64,000 bases of DNA from Oceanibium sediminis (GCF_003265325.1 NZ_QGNX01000005.1:248001-312000); one strand, 5' to 3'. Positions 27,020-38,330 are shown, counted from the stretch's first letter. Notes: generated from the sequence alone by a model not told the origin. Program-made: numbers and translations.

Positions 27020-27631
27020 ATGTCAGACGACGCCCTGCAAGAGCTTGGCAGCATGATCGCCGTGCGCCAGGAAGAAGCGATCATTGAAGCCTCCGTGCGC
27101 AACGGCGAGCTGAACGTTGCCGTTGGCGCGGCCACGGTTCCGGCCTTCGTGAAGTTCCTGAAGACCGACGGCGCGTGCCAGTTCACCACGCTGGTGGACA
27201 TCACCGCCGTGGACTACCCGGACCGCGAGCGGCGCTTCGACCTAGTCTATCACTTCCTGTCGATGACCCAGAACCAGCGCATCCGCGTGCGCGTGGCCGT
27301 GCGCGAGGACGACATCGTTCCGTCCATCACGGAAATCCACCCCTCCGCCAACTGGTTCGAGCGGGAGGTGTTCGACATGTACGGGATCATGTTCTCGGGC
27401 CATCCGGACCTGCGCCGGATCCTGACGGACTACGGGTTCCGCGGCCACCCGCTGCGCAAGGACTTCCCGACCACGGGCTACGTCGAAGTGCGCTATGACG
27501 AGGTGGAAAAGCGCGTGATCTACGAACCGGTGGAACTGGTTCAGGAATACCGCCAATTCGATTTCATGAGCCCCTGGGAAGGGGCCGAGTACATCCTTCC
27601 CGGTGACGAGAAGGAGGGGGAGGCGCGCTGA
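27020..27631 (+). CDS. nuoC: NADH-quinone oxidoreductase subunit C
   Basis: Peripheral-arm subunit of 203 residues, equivalent to the 30 kDa mitochondrial subunit. It has the signature [20 protein letters not shown] region (in part [10 protein letters not shown]) and [21 protein letters not shown] (in part [12 protein letters not shown]). AGGAGACGGCC precedes the ATG. It is a separate gene, not a NuoCD fusion. Its stop is followed without a gap by an unrelated sulfotransferase gene. Confidence 0.97.
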   Translation: MSDDALQELGSMIAVRQEEAIIEASVRNGELNVAVGAATVPAFVKFLKTDGACQFTTLVDITAVDYPDRERRFDLVYHFLSMTQNQRIRVRVAVREDDIVPSITEIHPSANWFEREVFDMYGIMFSGHPDLRRILTDYGFRGHPLRKDFPTTGYVEVRYDEVEKRVIYEPVELVQEYRQFDFMSPWEGAEYILPGDEKEGEAR

Positions 27632-28531
27632 ATGGCCGACCCGACACTTCTTTTCGTGATCGGCGCGCCGAAGGCGGGCACGACCTGGCTCTATGACTAC
27701 CTGGCCAGCCACCCCGAGTGCCATCTGCGCGGGGTGAAGGAACTGCATTACTTCGACACCGCCGCCGGGACCAGCCGGCTCGAGCACTATATCGAGCATA
27801 TGGACTCCCGCGCGAAGGACCTGGATCGCAAGATCGCCAAGGCCGGTTTCCTTCAGCGCCGCCGGCTTGAGGCGGAAAAGCGTGACGTGCGCGACTGGCA
27901 GGCGGTGCTGCGCGCACAGGAAAACGGTCAGGGGCAGGGGCACCGCGCCTATCTCGACTACATGACCAAGGGTTTGGGGCGCGCGAAGCTGATCGCCGAT
28001 ATCACGCCCTGCTACGTGACCCTTACGCGTGAGCATTTCGCCGAAATGGCCGCGCTCGGCGATGACGTGCGCTTCGTCTTCCTGCTGCGCGACCCCGTGG
28101 ATCGCGCCTGGAGCCAGGCGCGCATGAACGGGCAGCGCCGGGCCAGGCAGACCAAGCGCCCGGTCGAGGCGGTGGTGAAGCGCAATTTCGACAACTTCCT
28201 GGACGGCGACCTGAACGGCTTCGCGGCGCGCTCGGACTACGCGCGCACCCTGACGGAACTGAGCGCGGCGGTCCCCGGTGCGCGCATCCACGTGGAATTC
28301 TACGAGCAGCTGTTCACCGAGCCGGCGTTGCAGCGGCTGACCGCTTTCCTCGGCATCGCGCCCCACCCGGGGGCCTTTGACAGCGTTAGCCACGCGGGCC
28401 GCGCGATCCCGCTGGACGCCGAGCGGCGCGCGCGCGCCGAAGCGCGGCTGCGTGACCAATACGCATTCTGCAATACATACTTCAACGGGCAGCTGCCGGA
28501 CCGCTGGCGCGCCCACATGGCGGAGGCCTGA
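27632..28531 (+). CDS. Sulfotransferase family protein
   Basis: Predicted PAPS-dependent sulfotransferase of 299 residues. The 5'-phosphosulfate loop is [14 protein letters not shown] (residues 11-24), and the 3'-phosphate motif is [19 protein letters not shown] (near 147-165). It sits exactly between nuoC and nuoD, with no gap before and one base after, so it is translated from the nuo message. It has no known link with complex I. The acceptor may be a carbohydrate or lipid. Codon use looks like that of its neighbours, so any insertion is not recent. Confidence 0.88.
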   Translation: MADPTLLFVIGAPKAGTTWLYDYLASHPECHLRGVKELHYFDTAAGTSRLEHYIEHMDSRAKDLDRKIAKAGFLQRRRLEAEKRDVRDWQAVLRAQENGQGQGHRAYLDYMTKGLGRAKLIADITPCYVTLTREHFAEMAALGDDVRFVFLLRDPVDRAWSQARMNGQRRARQTKRPVEAVVKRNFDNFLDGDLNGFAARSDYARTLTELSAAVPGARIHVEFYEQLFTEPALQRLTAFLGIAPHPGAFDSVSHAGRAIPLDAERRARAEARLRDQYAFCNTYFNGQLPDRWRAHMAEA

Positions 28532-28532
28532 G

Positions 28533-29750
28533 ATGGACGGATCTTCAACCAAGGGCGACGTGCTGACAGGCGAGCAGCGCATCCGCAACTTCAATATCAA
28601 CTTCGGCCCCCAGCACCCGGCGGCCCACGGCGTGCTGCGCCTGGTGCTTGAGTTGGACGGCGAGATCGTCGAGCGTTGCGATCCGCACATCGGCCTGCTG
28701 CATCGCGGCACCGAAAAGCTGATGGAAAGCCGCACCTACCTGCAGAACCTGCCCTATTTCGACCGGCTCGACTACGTCAGCCCGATGAACCAGGAACACG
28801 CCTGGTGCCTGGCGATCGAGCGTCTGACCGGCACCGTGGTGCCGCGCCGGGGCAGCCTGATCCGGGTGCTCTATTGCGAGATAGGGCGCATCCTGAACCA
28901 CCTGCTGAACGTTACGACACAGGCCATGGACGTGGGCGCGCTGACGCCGCCGCTCTGGGGCTTCGAAGAGCGCGAAAAGCTGATGGTCTTCTACGAGCGC
29001 GCCTGCGGGGCGCGGCTCCACGCCGCATATTTCCGCCCCGGCGGGGTGCACCAGGACCTGCCCCAGGACCTGGTCGACGATATCGCGCAGTGGTGCAAGG
29101 AATTCCCCGCCGCGCTTCAGGACATCGACGACCTGCTGACGGAGAACCGGATCTTCAAGCAGCGCAACGTCGATATCGGCCACGTCAGCCAGCAGGACGC
29201 GCTGGACTACGGCTTTTCCGGCGTGATGGTGCGCGGCTCAGGCATGGCCTGGGATCTGCGCCGCGCGCAACCCTATGAATGCTACGACGAATTCGACTTC
29301 AAGATCCCCGTCGGCAAGAACGGCGATTGCTATGACCGCTACCTCTGCCGTATGGCCGAGATGCGCGAAAGCGTGAAGATTATGGAACAGGCCATTGAAA
29401 AGCTGAATGAGTGCAAGGGCCAGGACGTGATGGCGCGGGGCAAGCTGAGCCCGCCGACGCGGGGCGACATGAAAACCTCGATGGAAGCGCTGATCCACCA
29501 CTTCAAGCTTTACACCGAAGGCTTCCACGTGCCCGAGGGCGAGATTTATGCTGCTGTCGAAGCGCCCAAGGGCGAGTTCGGCGTCTACCTGGTCTCGGAC
29601 GGCACCAACAAGCCTTACAAGGCCAAGCTGCGCGCGCCCGGTTTCCCGCATCTGGCGGCGATGGACTACCTGTGCACCGGGCACCAGCTGGCGGATGTCA
29701 GCGCGATCCTCGGCTCGCTCGATATCGTGTTCGGCGAGGTGGACCGGTGA
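28533..29750 (+). CDS. nuoD: NADH-quinone oxidoreductase subunit D
   Basis: The 49 kDa-type subunit that lines the quinone cavity with NuoB. The 405 residues include [14 protein letters not shown] (quinone-site histidines) near residue 23-36 and [20 protein letters not shown] further on; it descends from [NiFe]-hydrogenase large subunits but lacks the metal cysteines. The ATG at 28533 starts two bases after the sulfotransferase stop; GGAGGC upstream is the ribosome site. The stop overlaps the next start (GTGA). Confidence 0.97.
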   Translation: MDGSSTKGDVLTGEQRIRNFNINFGPQHPAAHGVLRLVLELDGEIVERCDPHIGLLHRGTEKLMESRTYLQNLPYFDRLDYVSPMNQEHAWCLAIERLTGTVVPRRGSLIRVLYCEIGRILNHLLNVTTQAMDVGALTPPLWGFEEREKLMVFYERACGARLHAAYFRPGGVHQDLPQDLVDDIAQWCKEFPAALQDIDDLLTENRIFKQRNVDIGHVSQQDALDYGFSGVMVRGSGMAWDLRRAQPYECYDEFDFKIPVGKNGDCYDRYLCRMAEMRESVKIMEQAIEKLNECKGQDVMARGKLSPPTRGDMKTSMEALIHHFKLYTEGFHVPEGEIYAAVEAPKGEFGVYLVSDGTNKPYKAKLRAPGFPHLAAMDYLCTGHQLADVSAILGSLDIVFGEVDR

Positions 29751-30193
29751 TCGCAAGCGCGACTCTTCAGCGGCGGCCTTTGGCCGGGACCGCGCCGCAT
29801 GCGCGTCTGGCCGTAACGCTGGCCACGCTTGGCGTGATGGCGCCACCGACGCTTGCGCAGGACGTGGGCCAGATGATGGCCTGCCGCCAGCTTGCCCTGG
29901 GCTTCGAGAAGCTTGAGGAAGCGCTGGACATGCCGCCGCCGCGAGGGCCGGGGCAGGTGCGGGGCACGCGGCTTGGCTTTTTCAGCCGCTATCTTGAGAC
30001 CTACGAAGAAAATCCAGGCCCCGCCGCGGCCGGCGTGTTCGAACAGGCCGGTATCGGCCCGCGCGCGCTCTACGAGGCGGTGGAAGCCTGTGTGACGGAC
30101 CAGAACTGCGACGAGGATGTGACCGCGCCGCTGCAGACGATAAACGCGAGCTTGCAGGACGCCTGCATGATCGACATGCGAGGAGACAACTGA
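29747..30193 (+). CDS. Exported protein of unknown function in nuo operon
   Basis: Protein of 148 residues starting at a GTG that overlaps the nuoD stop. The N-terminus has a long signal-like stretch ([20 protein letters not shown], residues 20-39). The mature part has four cysteines (CRQ, CVTDQNC, CM), suggesting disulfides in the periplasm. I do not recognise a family. It corresponds in position to the unidentified reading frames known inside Rhodobacter and Paracoccus complex I operons. Confidence 0.72.
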   Translation: MIASATLQRRPLAGTAPHARLAVTLATLGVMAPPTLAQDVGQMMACRQLALGFEKLEEALDMPPPRGPGQVRGTRLGFFSRYLETYEENPGPAAAGVFEQAGIGPRALYEAVEACVTDQNCDEDVTAPLQTINASLQDACMIDMRGDN

Positions 30194-30194
30194 C

Positions 30195-31241
30195 GTGCTG
30201 AGACGTCTTCACCCCGAGCAACCGGAGAGCTTTGCCTTCACCCCGGCCAACCAGGCCTGGGCGGAAGCGCAGATGAAGAAATACCCCGAGGGGCGCCAGG
30301 CCAGCGCGGTGATCCCGCTGCTGTGGCGCGCCCAGGAGCAGGAAGGCTGGGTCACCAAACCCGCCATCGAGGCGATCGCCGAGATGCTGGGCCTGGCCTA
30401 TATCCGGGTGCTGGAAGTGGCCTCGTTCTACTTCATGTTCCAGCTGCAACCCGTTGGCTCCGTGGCCAATATCCAGGTGTGTGGCACCACGTCCTGCATG
30501 ATCTGCGGGGCCGAGGACCTGATCGCTGTCTGCCGCGAAAAGATCGCGCCGAACCCCCATGAGCTTTCCGCCGATGGCAAGCTGAGCTGGGAAGAGGTGG
30601 AATGCCTCGGGGCCTGCGCCAACGCGCCGATGGCGCAGATCGGCAAGGATTATTACGAGGATCTGACCGCCGAAAGCTTCGCGGGCATCATCGATACGCT
30701 CGCCAAGGGCGAGGTGCCGCGCCCCGGCTCCTACAACGGGCGCTTCGCGTCCGAGCCGAAAGGCGGGCTGACCTCCCTGACCGAATTCACGGGCGAGGCC
30801 GAGAACGCCTCGGTCGCGCGGGCGTTGGAATGGGGCGACACCATCAAGCGCATCACCGGCGACGAAACCCCGGTGCAGGGCGGCAAGGCCAAGCGGCCCA
30901 AGGCCCCGAAGGACGATGCGCCGAAAGCGAAGTCCCCCGCGCCGGACCCCGAGGAAAAGATCGCCCGCCCGCCGTCAAGCGGTGACGCGGCGCGCCCCGA
31001 GGGGCTGGAAGGCCCGCGCGACGGCAAGGCCGACGACCTGAAGAAGATTTCCGGTGTCGGGCCGAAGCTGGAGTCAGTGCTGCATTCCATGGGCTATTTC
31101 CACTTCGACCAGATCGCCGCCTGGACCGAGGCGGAGATCGCCTGGGTCGACGAGAATCTGGAAGGGTTCAAGGGCAGGGTAACTCGTGATAAATGGGTTG
31201 AGCAGGCCAATGAACTTGCAGCTGGCAAATCGGAGGTCTGA
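30195..31241 (+). CDS. nuoE: NADH-quinone oxidoreductase subunit E, with C-terminal HhH extension
   Basis: The 24 kDa-type subunit with a [2Fe-2S] cluster bound by Cys96, Cys101, Cys137 and Cys141. Normal NuoE is about 170-240 residues; this one has 348. After the thioredoxin-like core comes a charged Lys/Pro/Ala linker (about 215-278) and a helix-hairpin-helix-like domain (280-348, [14 protein letters not shown]). The gene at 31292 carries a close copy of that domain. Long NuoE proteins are known in Rhodobacter. GTG start with AGGAGA 8 bases upstream. Confidence 0.95.
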   Translation: MLRRLHPEQPESFAFTPANQAWAEAQMKKYPEGRQASAVIPLLWRAQEQEGWVTKPAIEAIAEMLGLAYIRVLEVASFYFMFQLQPVGSVANIQVCGTTSCMICGAEDLIAVCREKIAPNPHELSADGKLSWEEVECLGACANAPMAQIGKDYYEDLTAESFAGIIDTLAKGEVPRPGSYNGRFASEPKGGLTSLTEFTGEAENASVARALEWGDTIKRITGDETPVQGGKAKRPKAPKDDAPKAKSPAPDPEEKIARPPSSGDAARPEGLEGPRDGKADDLKKISGVGPKLESVLHSMGYFHFDQIAAWTEAEIAWVDENLEGFKGRVTRDKWVEQANELAAGKSEV

Positions 31242-31291
31242 ATAAAAAGCCCCGGCGGCGTTTGGGGTAAGATCCAATGGAGGAGACCCCG

Positions 31292-31951
31292 ATGAGTGAC
31301 AAGACTTCCCCGGTTCCCCGCACCACGGCCCTGTTTGCGGTCTGGATCATAGCGGGCCTCGCATCTGCGATGTTCGTTGCCATGATGATTTTCTTCGGCG
31401 ATTTCGGTTACACGGGCCCGGTTTTTCTTGGCCTGTTGATCTGGGGGGGCCTTGGCTTAGTGCTGATGAAGGGCATGGTTGACCTTCCCGCTCCGCCGCC
31501 CGTCGGCGCGTTCGACGTGAAGGGCGGCAAGTCCGCCGAGGCGCCCGCGCCGAAAGCCGGTGAGGCGACCAGCGCGGCGGAAAAGGCCGGCCATGCGGTC
31601 GGACACGCCGGGGCCGTGGTGAAGGAAAAGGCCGCCGAGTTGGAGGCCAAGGTCGAGGAAGTGGCCCACGCCGCGAAGGCCGCCGTCACCGGGGCCAACG
31701 CGGACGAGCCGGGCAAGCCGAAACTGCTGTCCGCCGCCCGTGGTGGCAAGCCGGACGACCTGAAGAAGATAAAGGGCGTCGGCCCGAAGCTGGAGCAGGT
31801 GCTGAACGGTCTGGGCGTCTATCACTTCGACCAGATCGCAAGCTGGTCCGACGACGAGGTCGCCTGGGTGGACGAGAACATCGAGGGCTTCAAGGGCCGC
31901 GTCACCCGGGACGGCTGGGTCGCGCAGGCCAGCGAACTGGACAAGGGCTGA
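31292..31951 (+). CDS. Membrane protein with NuoE-tail-like HhH domain
   Basis: Protein of 219 residues. Two membrane helices lie at about 12-34 and 38-58, followed by an Ala/Glu/Lys-rich helical linker (about 75-140) and a C-terminal domain (155-219) with KKIKGVGPKLEQVL. This domain matches the NuoE tail at 46 of 62 aligned positions. GGAGGAG sits 6 bases before ATG 31292; an ATG at 31277 overlaps that site and is less likely. It might anchor or assemble the peripheral arm on the membrane; this is inference. Confidence 0.82.
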   Translation: MSDKTSPVPRTTALFAVWIIAGLASAMFVAMMIFFGDFGYTGPVFLGLLIWGGLGLVLMKGMVDLPAPPPVGAFDVKGGKSAEAPAPKAGEATSAAEKAGHAVGHAGAVVKEKAAELEAKVEEVAHAAKAAVTGANADEPGKPKLLSAARGGKPDDLKKIKGVGPKLEQVLNGLGVYHFDQIASWSDDEVAWVDENIEGFKGRVTRDGWVAQASELDKG

Positions 31952-32077
31952 GGCCCGCACGCTAACGCCGCTGCCCCGGTGGGGCGGCGGATGCATTGAC
32001 GGGGCCGGCGGCGGCCCTTTTTGGAACACACCCCCAGCGCGGCTGTCGTGCCGGGGCAGAGAGAGACGGGACATCGC

Positions 32078-32317
32078 GTGCCAGACACGACGAAAGACAG
32101 GTCCGACACCGCCGCGCAGAAGGGGCAGGTGCGCCTTGCCACGGTGGTGATCGTGGTGGCTTTCGTGGCGTGGATGGCCGCGTCCGCCATCGGCGGGGCG
32201 CTGGGTCTGCCGGCGCGTTTCGCGTTTCTCCTCGATCTTGCCTGCATGGCCGCGCTCATCTGGGCGCTGGTCGTGCTCTACCGGGTCTGGCGTCTTCGTC
32301 AGAACAATGGAGTTTAG
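32078..32317 (+). CDS. DUF5337-family membrane protein
   Basis: Small membrane protein of 79 residues, matched from memory to DUF5337, a family found beside nuoF in Rhodobacterales. Residues 19-37 and 46-66 form two membrane helices, and the tail is basic (YRVWRLRQNNGV). The GTG at 32078 follows an AGAGAGACGGG site; a longer reading from 32021 has no support. It ends three bases before nuoF. It could be an accessory subunit of complex I, which is unproven. Confidence 0.78.
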   Translation: MPDTTKDRSDTAAQKGQVRLATVVIVVAFVAWMAASAIGGALGLPARFAFLLDLACMAALIWALVVLYRVWRLRQNNGV

Positions 32318-32320
32318 TCG

Positions 32321-33616
32321 ATGCTTGACGACAAGGACCGTATCTTTACCAACCTCTACGGGATGCATGACCGCAGCCTGAAGGGCGCGAAGGCGCGTGG
32401 CCACTGGGATGGCACGGCGGATATCCTGAAGCTGGGCCGCGATACCATCGTGGAGAAGATGAAAGCCTCCGGCCTGCGCGGGCGCGGCGGGGCGGGCTTC
32501 CCGACCGGTCTGAAGTGGTCCTTCATGCCCAAGGAAAGCGACGGCCGCCCCTCCTACCTGGTGGTCAACGCGGATGAATCCGAGCCCGGCACCTGCAAGG
32601 ACCGGGAGATCATGCGCCACGATCCGCACACGCTGATCGAAGGCTGCCTGATCGCCAGCTTCGCCATGGGTGCGCATGCCTGCTACATCTACCTGCGCGG
32701 CGAATATATCCGCGAGCGCGAGGCGCTTCAGGCGGCGATCGACGAGTGCTACGACGCGGGCCTTCTGGGCAAGAATGCCGCGAAATCCGGCTGGGATTTC
32801 GACCTGTACCTGCACCACGGTGCCGGGGCCTACATCTGCGGCGAGGAAACCGCGCTGCTCGAAAGCCTTGAGGGGCGCAAGGGCATGCCGCGCCTGAAGC
32901 CGCCGTTCCCCGCCGGTGTGGGCCTTTACGGCTGCCCGACCACGGTGAACAACGTGGAATCCATCGCCGTCGTGCCGACGATCCTGCGCCGCGGGCCGGA
33001 CTGGTTTTCCAGCTTCGGGCGGCCGAACAACGTCGGCACCAAGATCTTCGCGATCTCGGGCCATGTGAACAACCCCTGCGTGGTGGAAGAGGCCATGTCG
33101 ATCCCCTTCGAGGAGCTGATCGACAGGCATTGCGGTGGCATCCGGGGCGGCTGGTACAACCTGAAGGCCATCATCCCCGGCGGCTCGTCCGTGCCGCTTC
33201 TGCCGGCGGATATCGCCAAGGAAGCGATCATGGACTTCGACTGGCTTCGCGAGCAACGCTCCGGCCTTGGCACGGCGGCGGTGATCGTGATGGATCAAAG
33301 CACCGACGTCATCAAGGCGATCTGGCGGCTGGCCTCCTTCTACAAGCACGAGAGCTGCGGCCAGTGCACGCCCTGCCGCGAGGGCACGGGCTGGATGATG
33401 CGCGTGATGGACCGCCTGGTGAAGGGCGACGCGGAGCCCGAGGAAATCGACATGCTGCTGGACGTGACCAAGCAGGTCGAAGGGCACACGATCTGTGCGC
33501 TCGGCGATGCGGCGGCCTGGCCGATCCAGGGCCTGATCCGTCACTTCCGTGACGAGATCGAGGACCGGATCAAGGCCAAGCGCACGGGCCGCATCAGCGC
33601 GGTCGCGGCGGAGTGA
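32321..33616 (+). CDS. nuoF: NADH-quinone oxidoreductase subunit F
   Basis: NADH-binding subunit with FMN and a [4Fe-4S] cluster. The 431 residues show the FMN/NADH glycine-rich region [16 protein letters not shown] (near residues 52-67), [15 protein letters not shown], and the cluster motif [12 protein letters not shown]. It accepts hydride from NADH and feeds electrons into the iron-sulfur chain. The ATG is three bases after the DUF5337 stop. Confidence 0.97.
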   Translation: MLDDKDRIFTNLYGMHDRSLKGAKARGHWDGTADILKLGRDTIVEKMKASGLRGRGGAGFPTGLKWSFMPKESDGRPSYLVVNADESEPGTCKDREIMRHDPHTLIEGCLIASFAMGAHACYIYLRGEYIREREALQAAIDECYDAGLLGKNAAKSGWDFDLYLHHGAGAYICGEETALLESLEGRKGMPRLKPPFPAGVGLYGCPTTVNNVESIAVVPTILRRGPDWFSSFGRPNNVGTKIFAISGHVNNPCVVEEAMSIPFEELIDRHCGGIRGGWYNLKAIIPGGSSVPLLPADIAKEAIMDFDWLREQRSGLGTAAVIVMDQSTDVIKAIWRLASFYKHESCGQCTPCREGTGWMMRVMDRLVKGDAEPEEIDMLLDVTKQVEGHTICALGDAAAWPIQGLIRHFRDEIEDRIKAKRTGRISAVAAE

Positions 33617-33725
33617 TCGGCGATGCCTGGCGCCATGGACGCCTTCGCGGGTGCATGGCGACGGGCGGAATGCTTTGGCAGGCCGGGCACTGTGCGCCGG
33701 TAGCTGCGGAATAGGGGACAGAACG

Positions 33726-34133
33726 ATGGGTATTTCCAGGACTGCTTTTCTCTTGCTCGCGGGGGCCACGCTGGGGGCGTGCACGCTGTCCGGCCAGGGC
33801 GGGCCGGACCAGGCGCTGGTGGACGTGATCGGCGACAACGCCATCGCCGCCACCGCTGAGCAGCTTTGCGAGGGCAAGACCTATGACAAGGCGGCCGGTA
33901 CGGCGTCTTACGAGACCGTCTTCGCGGCGATGGAAGGGCGGGGCGCAAACCGCGCGGAAATCTCGGCCCAGTTCGAGCAGGTGCGCAGCGAGCAAAGCGG
34001 CGTTGCCAACCGGCTGGCGGGTTTCCGGACCAAGCATGACGTCGGCACTGACGACACCGACGCCTTCTGCGCCGGGATCGATGCGGAAATCGCCGAGGGC
34101 AGCCGGATCGGCTCGCTCGTGACGGCGGGATAA
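33726..34133 (+). CDS. Small lipoprotein of unknown function
   Basis: Protein of 135 residues with a lipoprotein signal: [13 protein letters not shown], where Cys19 follows the lipobox LGAC. The mature part is a mostly helical domain with two further cysteines (LCEG and FCAG), which may form a disulfide. No recognised family. It sits between nuoF and nuoG, preceded by AGGGGACAG, so it is one of the extra genes of the nuo operon. Confidence 0.72.
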   Translation: MGISRTAFLLLAGATLGACTLSGQGGPDQALVDVIGDNAIAATAEQLCEGKTYDKAAGTASYETVFAAMEGRGANRAEISAQFEQVRSEQSGVANRLAGFRTKHDVGTDDTDAFCAGIDAEIAEGSRIGSLVTAG

Positions 34134-34168
34134 AGGGCGGACCACGGCCCCGCGCCTGCGATGAAACC

Positions 34169-34182
34169 GCCCGGTACCGGGC
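34169..34182. repeat. Perfect 14-base palindrome before nuoG
   Basis: GCCCGGTACCGGGC is its own reverse complement. It lies in the 158-base gap between the lipoprotein gene and nuoG. It could be a protein-binding site or a weak mRNA hairpin. Nothing else is recognised in this gap apart from the nuoG ribosome site (GGAGAGAG). Confidence 0.4.
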
Positions 34183-34291
34183 ATTCGCGGTTGCAGCACG
34201 GGGCGGTTCGCGGCAATACGGAGCGCGAGGCCGGATCACGGCCCCGCAAGGGATTGAACGGCAGCCATGCGGCGCTGCTGCGGAGAGAGAA

Positions 34292-36316
34292 ATGACAGAT
34301 CTGCGCACGATCAAGATCGACGGTCAGGAGATTGCCGTCGATCCGCGACTGACCATCCTGCAGGCTTGCGAGGAAGCCGGCGTGGAAATACCGCGCTTTT
34401 GTTACCATGAGCGCCTGTCCATCGCCGGGAACTGCCGCATGTGCCTGGTGGAAGTCGTGGGCGGCCCGCCGAAGCCCGCCGCCTCCTGTGCGATGCAGGT
34501 CAAGGACCTTCGCCCCGGCCCCGAGGGTGCGCCGCCGGAAATCCGCACCACCTCGCCCATGGTCAAGAAGGCCCGCGAAGGGGTGATGGAATTCCTGCTG
34601 ATCAACCACCCGCTGGATTGCCCGATCTGCGACCAGGGCGGCGAGTGTGATTTGCAAGACCAGGCAATGGCTTACGGCGTGGACTTCAGCCGCTACCGTG
34701 AACCCAAGCGCGCCGCGATCGACCCGGACCTGGGCCCGCTGGTCGGCACGCAGATGACCCGCTGCATCAGCTGCACGCGCTGCGTGCGCTTCATCACCGA
34801 AGTCGCCGGCGTGCCCGAGATGGGCCAGACCGGCCGCGGCGAGGACAGCGAGATCACCAGCTACCTGGGACAGATGCTGACCAGCGAACTGCAGGGCAAC
34901 GTGGTGGACCTGTGCCCGGTGGGCGCTCTGACCTCGAAGCCTTACGCCTTCACTGCTCGCCCGTGGGAGTTGAAGAAGACAGAGAGCATCGACGTGATGG
35001 ACGCGCTCGGCTGCTCCATCCGGGTGGACACGAAGGGGCGCGAAGTGATGCGCATCCTGCCGCGCAACCACGACGGCACCAACGAGGAATGGCTGGCAGA
35101 CCGCAGCCGCTACATCTGGGACGGTCTGCGCCGCCAGCGGCTGGACAAGCCCTACGTGCGCCGCGACGGCAAGCTGAAGCCCGCCACCTGGGGCGAGGCT
35201 TTAGCCGTGGTCGCCGACGCGATGCGGGGCAAGAAGGTGGCGGCACTTGCCGGTGACCTGGCCCCGACCGAGGCGATCTACGCGCTGCGCGAGCTGGTCT
35301 CGACGCTGGGCGGTACGACGGAGTGCCGCACCGACGGTGCGAAACTGCCCATCGGCAACCGCGCCGCTTACGTTGGCACCGCGACGGTCGAGGATATCGA
35401 CTCCGCCGAGCGGATCCTGCTGATCGGCACCAACCCGCGCAACGAAGCGCCGGTGCTGAACGCCCGCATTCGCAAGGCCTGGACCCAGGGCGCGGAAGTG
35501 GCGCTGGTGGGCCCGGCCGTCGACCTGACCTATACCTACCACCACGTGGGCGATGACCGCGCCGCCCTGTCCGGAATCGCCGGGATGGAGCAGGACGACG
35601 AATTGCGCGCGCGCCCCTCTCTCGTGATCGTGGGGCAGGGTGCGCTGAGCGGGCCTGACGGCGCCGCTGTGCTGGCGACGGCTCAGGAAATCTGCCGGAA
35701 CACCGACAGCGGCCTGCTGGTGTTGCACACCGCTGCCGCGCGCGTTGGCGCGATGGACCTGGGCTTTGCGACCGAGGGCGGCATGGACGCGGCCCTGGAC
35801 GGGGCCGAGGTGGTCTACAACCTCGGCACGGACGAGGTCGACGTGCCCGCCGGGCCCTTCGTGATCTACCAGGGCAGCCATGGCGACCGGGGCGCGCATC
35901 GCGCCGACGTGATCCTGCCGGGCGCTGCCTATACCGAAGAATCGGGGATCTTCGTGAACACCGAGGGCCGCCCGCAGATGACCTTCCGCGCCGGTTTCCC
36001 GCCGGGCGAGGCGAAGGAAAACTGGGCGATCCTGCGCGCGCTGAGCGCGGAGCTGGGCGCGACGCTGCCGTTCAACTCCCTCGCGGAGTTGCGCGCGGCG
36101 ATGTTCGAGGCGGCGCCGCACCTGGCCCGGATCGACGAGGTGCCCGCGAATACCTCTGACGACGCGCTTCTGCCTGGCGAGCTGGGCGAGGGTGCGTTGC
36201 GACATGCCGAACTTTCCCATTACCTCGGCAATCCGATCGCCCGCGCGTCCAGCGTGATGGGCGAGTTGACGAAACTGGCGGCCGAGCGGCATCAGCCGCT
36301 GGCGGCGGCGGAGTAA
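34292..36316 (+). CDS. nuoG: NADH-quinone oxidoreductase subunit G
   Basis: Largest peripheral subunit, 674 residues. The N-terminal [2Fe-2S] ferredoxin domain has [15 protein letters not shown]; then come the His/Cys cluster region ([15 protein letters not shown]) and the [4Fe-4S] pair [10 protein letters not shown] ... CPVGALTSK. The C-terminal half is a molybdopterin-oxidoreductase-like domain without cofactor ligands. It transfers electrons from NuoF/NuoE toward NuoI. It ends three bases before nuoH. Confidence 0.97.
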   Translation: MTDLRTIKIDGQEIAVDPRLTILQACEEAGVEIPRFCYHERLSIAGNCRMCLVEVVGGPPKPAASCAMQVKDLRPGPEGAPPEIRTTSPMVKKAREGVMEFLLINHPLDCPICDQGGECDLQDQAMAYGVDFSRYREPKRAAIDPDLGPLVGTQMTRCISCTRCVRFITEVAGVPEMGQTGRGEDSEITSYLGQMLTSELQGNVVDLCPVGALTSKPYAFTARPWELKKTESIDVMDALGCSIRVDTKGREVMRILPRNHDGTNEEWLADRSRYIWDGLRRQRLDKPYVRRDGKLKPATWGEALAVVADAMRGKKVAALAGDLAPTEAIYALRELVSTLGGTTECRTDGAKLPIGNRAAYVGTATVEDIDSAERILLIGTNPRNEAPVLNARIRKAWTQGAEVALVGPAVDLTYTYHHVGDDRAALSGIAGMEQDDELRARPSLVIVGQGALSGPDGAAVLATAQEICRNTDSGLLVLHTAAARVGAMDLGFATEGGMDAALDGAEVVYNLGTDEVDVPAGPFVIYQGSHGDRGAHRADVILPGAAYTEESGIFVNTEGRPQMTFRAGFPPGEAKENWAILRALSAELGATLPFNSLAELRAAMFEAAPHLARIDEVPANTSDDALLPGELGEGALRHAELSHYLGNPIARASSVMGELTKLAAERHQPLAAAE

Positions 36317-36319
36317 GAC

Positions 36320-37387
36320 ATGGCCGAGTTTCTTTCCACACCCTTCGGGATCTTCGTGCTGATCCTTGCGCAGTGCCTTCTGGTGATCGTGTCGATCCTG
36401 GTGGCGCTGGCCTTCCTGATGTACGCCGACCGCAAGGTCTGGGCCGCGGTGCAGATGCGCAAGGGCCCCAACGTGGTGGGGGCCTTCGGGCTGCTGCAAT
36501 CCTTCGCGGATTTCATCAAGTACATCGTCAAGGAAGTCGTGGTGCCCGCGGGCGCGGACAAGCCCGTGTTCTTCCTTGCGCCGATGATCACCTTCGTGCT
36601 GGCGGTCGTCGCCTGGGCGGTGATCCCCTTCAACGAGGGTTGGGTCGTCGCGAACCTGAACGTGGGCATCCTCTATATCTTCGCCATCTCCTCGCTTGAG
36701 GTGTACGGCGTGATCATGGGGGGCTGGGCGTCGAACTCGAAGTACCCGTTCCTCGGCTCTCTGCGCTCTGCGGCGCAGATGATTTCCTACGAGGTGTCGA
36801 TCGGCTTCATCATCGTGGGCGTTCTGATTTCCACCGGCTCGCTGAACCTGAGCGCCATCGTGGCGGCGCAGGCGGGCGACTGGGGCTTCCTGTCCTGGTA
36901 CTGGCTGCCGCATCTGCCGATGGTGGTGCTGTTCTTCGTCTCCGCCCTGGCGGAAACCAACCGCCCGCCGTTCGATCTGCCCGAGGCGGAGGCCGAGCTG
37001 GTCGCCGGCTACCAGGTCGAATACTCCTCGACCCCGTTCCTGCTGTTCATGATCGGCGAACTGATGGCCGTGGTGCTGATGTGCGCCCTGATCAGCCTGC
37101 TGTTCTTCGGTGGCTGGTTGTCGCCGATCCCCGGCGTGGCGGATGTGCCGATCCTGGGTGACGGGCTGCACTGGATGGTGCTGAAGATGGGGTTCTTCTT
37201 CTTCCTCTTCGCCATGGTGAAGGCGATCGTGCCGCGCTACCGCTACGACCAGCTAATGCGCCTGGGCTGGAAGGTGTTCCTGCCGCTGTCGCTCGGCTGG
37301 GTGGTGATCGTCGCCGGGCTGGCGATGTACGACGGCGATGCCGGGAACCTCGGTGGCCTCTGGGCCCGGTGGACGCCGGCGGGGTGA
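36320..37387 (+). CDS. nuoH: NADH-quinone oxidoreductase subunit H
   Basis: Membrane subunit that joins the two arms and helps form the quinone chamber. The 355 residues have about eight transmembrane helices and the conserved [19 protein letters not shown] region (in part MRKGPNVVG) and [20 protein letters not shown]. The stop overlaps the following GTG start (GTGA). Confidence 0.97.
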   Translation: MAEFLSTPFGIFVLILAQCLLVIVSILVALAFLMYADRKVWAAVQMRKGPNVVGAFGLLQSFADFIKYIVKEVVVPAGADKPVFFLAPMITFVLAVVAWAVIPFNEGWVVANLNVGILYIFAISSLEVYGVIMGGWASNSKYPFLGSLRSAAQMISYEVSIGFIIVGVLISTGSLNLSAIVAAQAGDWGFLSWYWLPHLPMVVLFFVSALAETNRPPFDLPEAEAELVAGYQVEYSSTPFLLFMIGELMAVVLMCALISLLFFGGWLSPIPGVADVPILGDGLHWMVLKMGFFFFLFAMVKAIVPRYRYDQLMRLGWKVFLPLSLGWVVIVAGLAMYDGDAGNLGGLWARWTPAG

Positions 37388-37794
37388 TTGCGCGCGCGGC
37401 ATATGTGGCGGCGATGCTGCTGGCGGCCCCCGCGGGGGCGCAGGACCTGGACGTGATCGGGGGCTGCGCCGCTGCGCCCATCGGCGCGCCCACCTGCGAC
37501 GGTGAGGCGCTGGCCGAAAACCTCGGGCTTCTGGGCGCGGGGGACGTCAAGGTCTTCTCCAGCTACGGGGTGGAGAGTTTCGCCTTGCTGACGGCCCTGC
37601 GCCACGGCGCATCGGCGATCTTCCTCGCCGCGGAAGGCGAGGGCTGTTTCGCCGAGGAGGAGCGCACCGCCGCGCTTGAGATCTGGTCGATCTGGGTCTC
37701 GCCCCCGCGCGAGGCGCCCCGGCTGGTCAGCGAGCGCTACGCCATGTTCGAAGACGTGATGGATAACATCGTCGCATTGGAGGTCACATGCTGA
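37384..37794 (+). CDS. Exported protein of unknown function in nuo operon
   Basis: Protein of 136 residues from GTG 37384, which overlaps the nuoH stop. A signal peptide ([18 protein letters not shown], residues 3-20) is clear. Four cysteines in the mature part (GGC, PTC, GEGC and the last residue) suggest disulfides. No recognised family. An alternative GTG at 37369 would put residues before the signal. It overlaps the next gene by seven bases. Confidence 0.72.
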   Translation: MIARAAYVAAMLLAAPAGAQDLDVIGGCAAAPIGAPTCDGEALAENLGLLGAGDVKVFSSYGVESFALLTALRHGASAIFLAAEGEGCFAEEERTAALEIWSIWVSPPREAPRLVSERYAMFEDVMDNIVALEVTC

Positions 37795-38330
37795 AGACAA
37801 CGCTTGCAACCCTGGCGCTTGGCTTGGCGGCGACGGCTCCGCTTCATGCCCAGGTCAGCCAGGACGAGGACGCCGCCTACAAGCCGCGGCTGAACGCCTG
37901 CCTGGTGGACGAGGATTACGCCTGCGCGGTGGACACGCTGATCGAGTTCGGGCGCAGCACGCCGCTGGGTATTGTCGTGAGCCAGGGAAAACCGACGGTT
38001 CTGGGCATCCAGCTGTTCGGCTCCATCGACATGGCAAGCCAGAATCTGTCGCCCGCCGAAACGCGGGACCTGGCGGAACGTGCGCTGAACTTCGTCCTCG
38101 ACAAGCAGCCGGATTCCGGCACCGCCCCGGCGCCCTTCGTGCTGCTGATGGGCGAAGCCTGCCTTGCGCAGGGCGATCTCGACTGCGTGCGCACTGCGAT
38201 CCAGCCGCTGCAGATGTGGATGGGCGCGGGGCAGATGTACATCAAGACCAGCGCGGAGGGGACAGGCAAGCCCGACACCCAGACGCGCATCATTGAACTT
38301 TCCAAAGGTTTTCGGGAGGCAGGCGGATGA
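37788..38330 (+). CDS. Exported helical-repeat-like protein of unknown function
   Basis: Protein of 180 residues with a signal peptide ([18 protein letters not shown], residues 4-21). The mature part is mostly helical with cysteines in pairs ([12 protein letters not shown] and [12 protein letters not shown]); the two similar segments look like TPR or Sel1-type helical pairs. No confirmed family. It overlaps the gene before by seven bases and nuoI by four, so it is firmly within the nuo message. Confidence 0.72.
   Translation: MLKTTLATLALGLAATAPLHAQVSQDEDAAYKPRLNACLVDEDYACAVDTLIEFGRSTPLGIVVSQGKPTVLGIQLFGSIDMASQNLSPAETRDLAERALNFVLDKQPDSGTAPAPFVLLMGEACLAQGDLDCVRTAIQPLQMWMGAGQMYIKTSAEGTGKPDTQTRIIELSKGFREAGG

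Noticed and set aside
31457-33877. 806-residue open frame on the minus strand spanning several genes
   Set aside because: Crosses nuoF, the DUF5337 gene and the HhH membrane protein gene; no similarity of its own.
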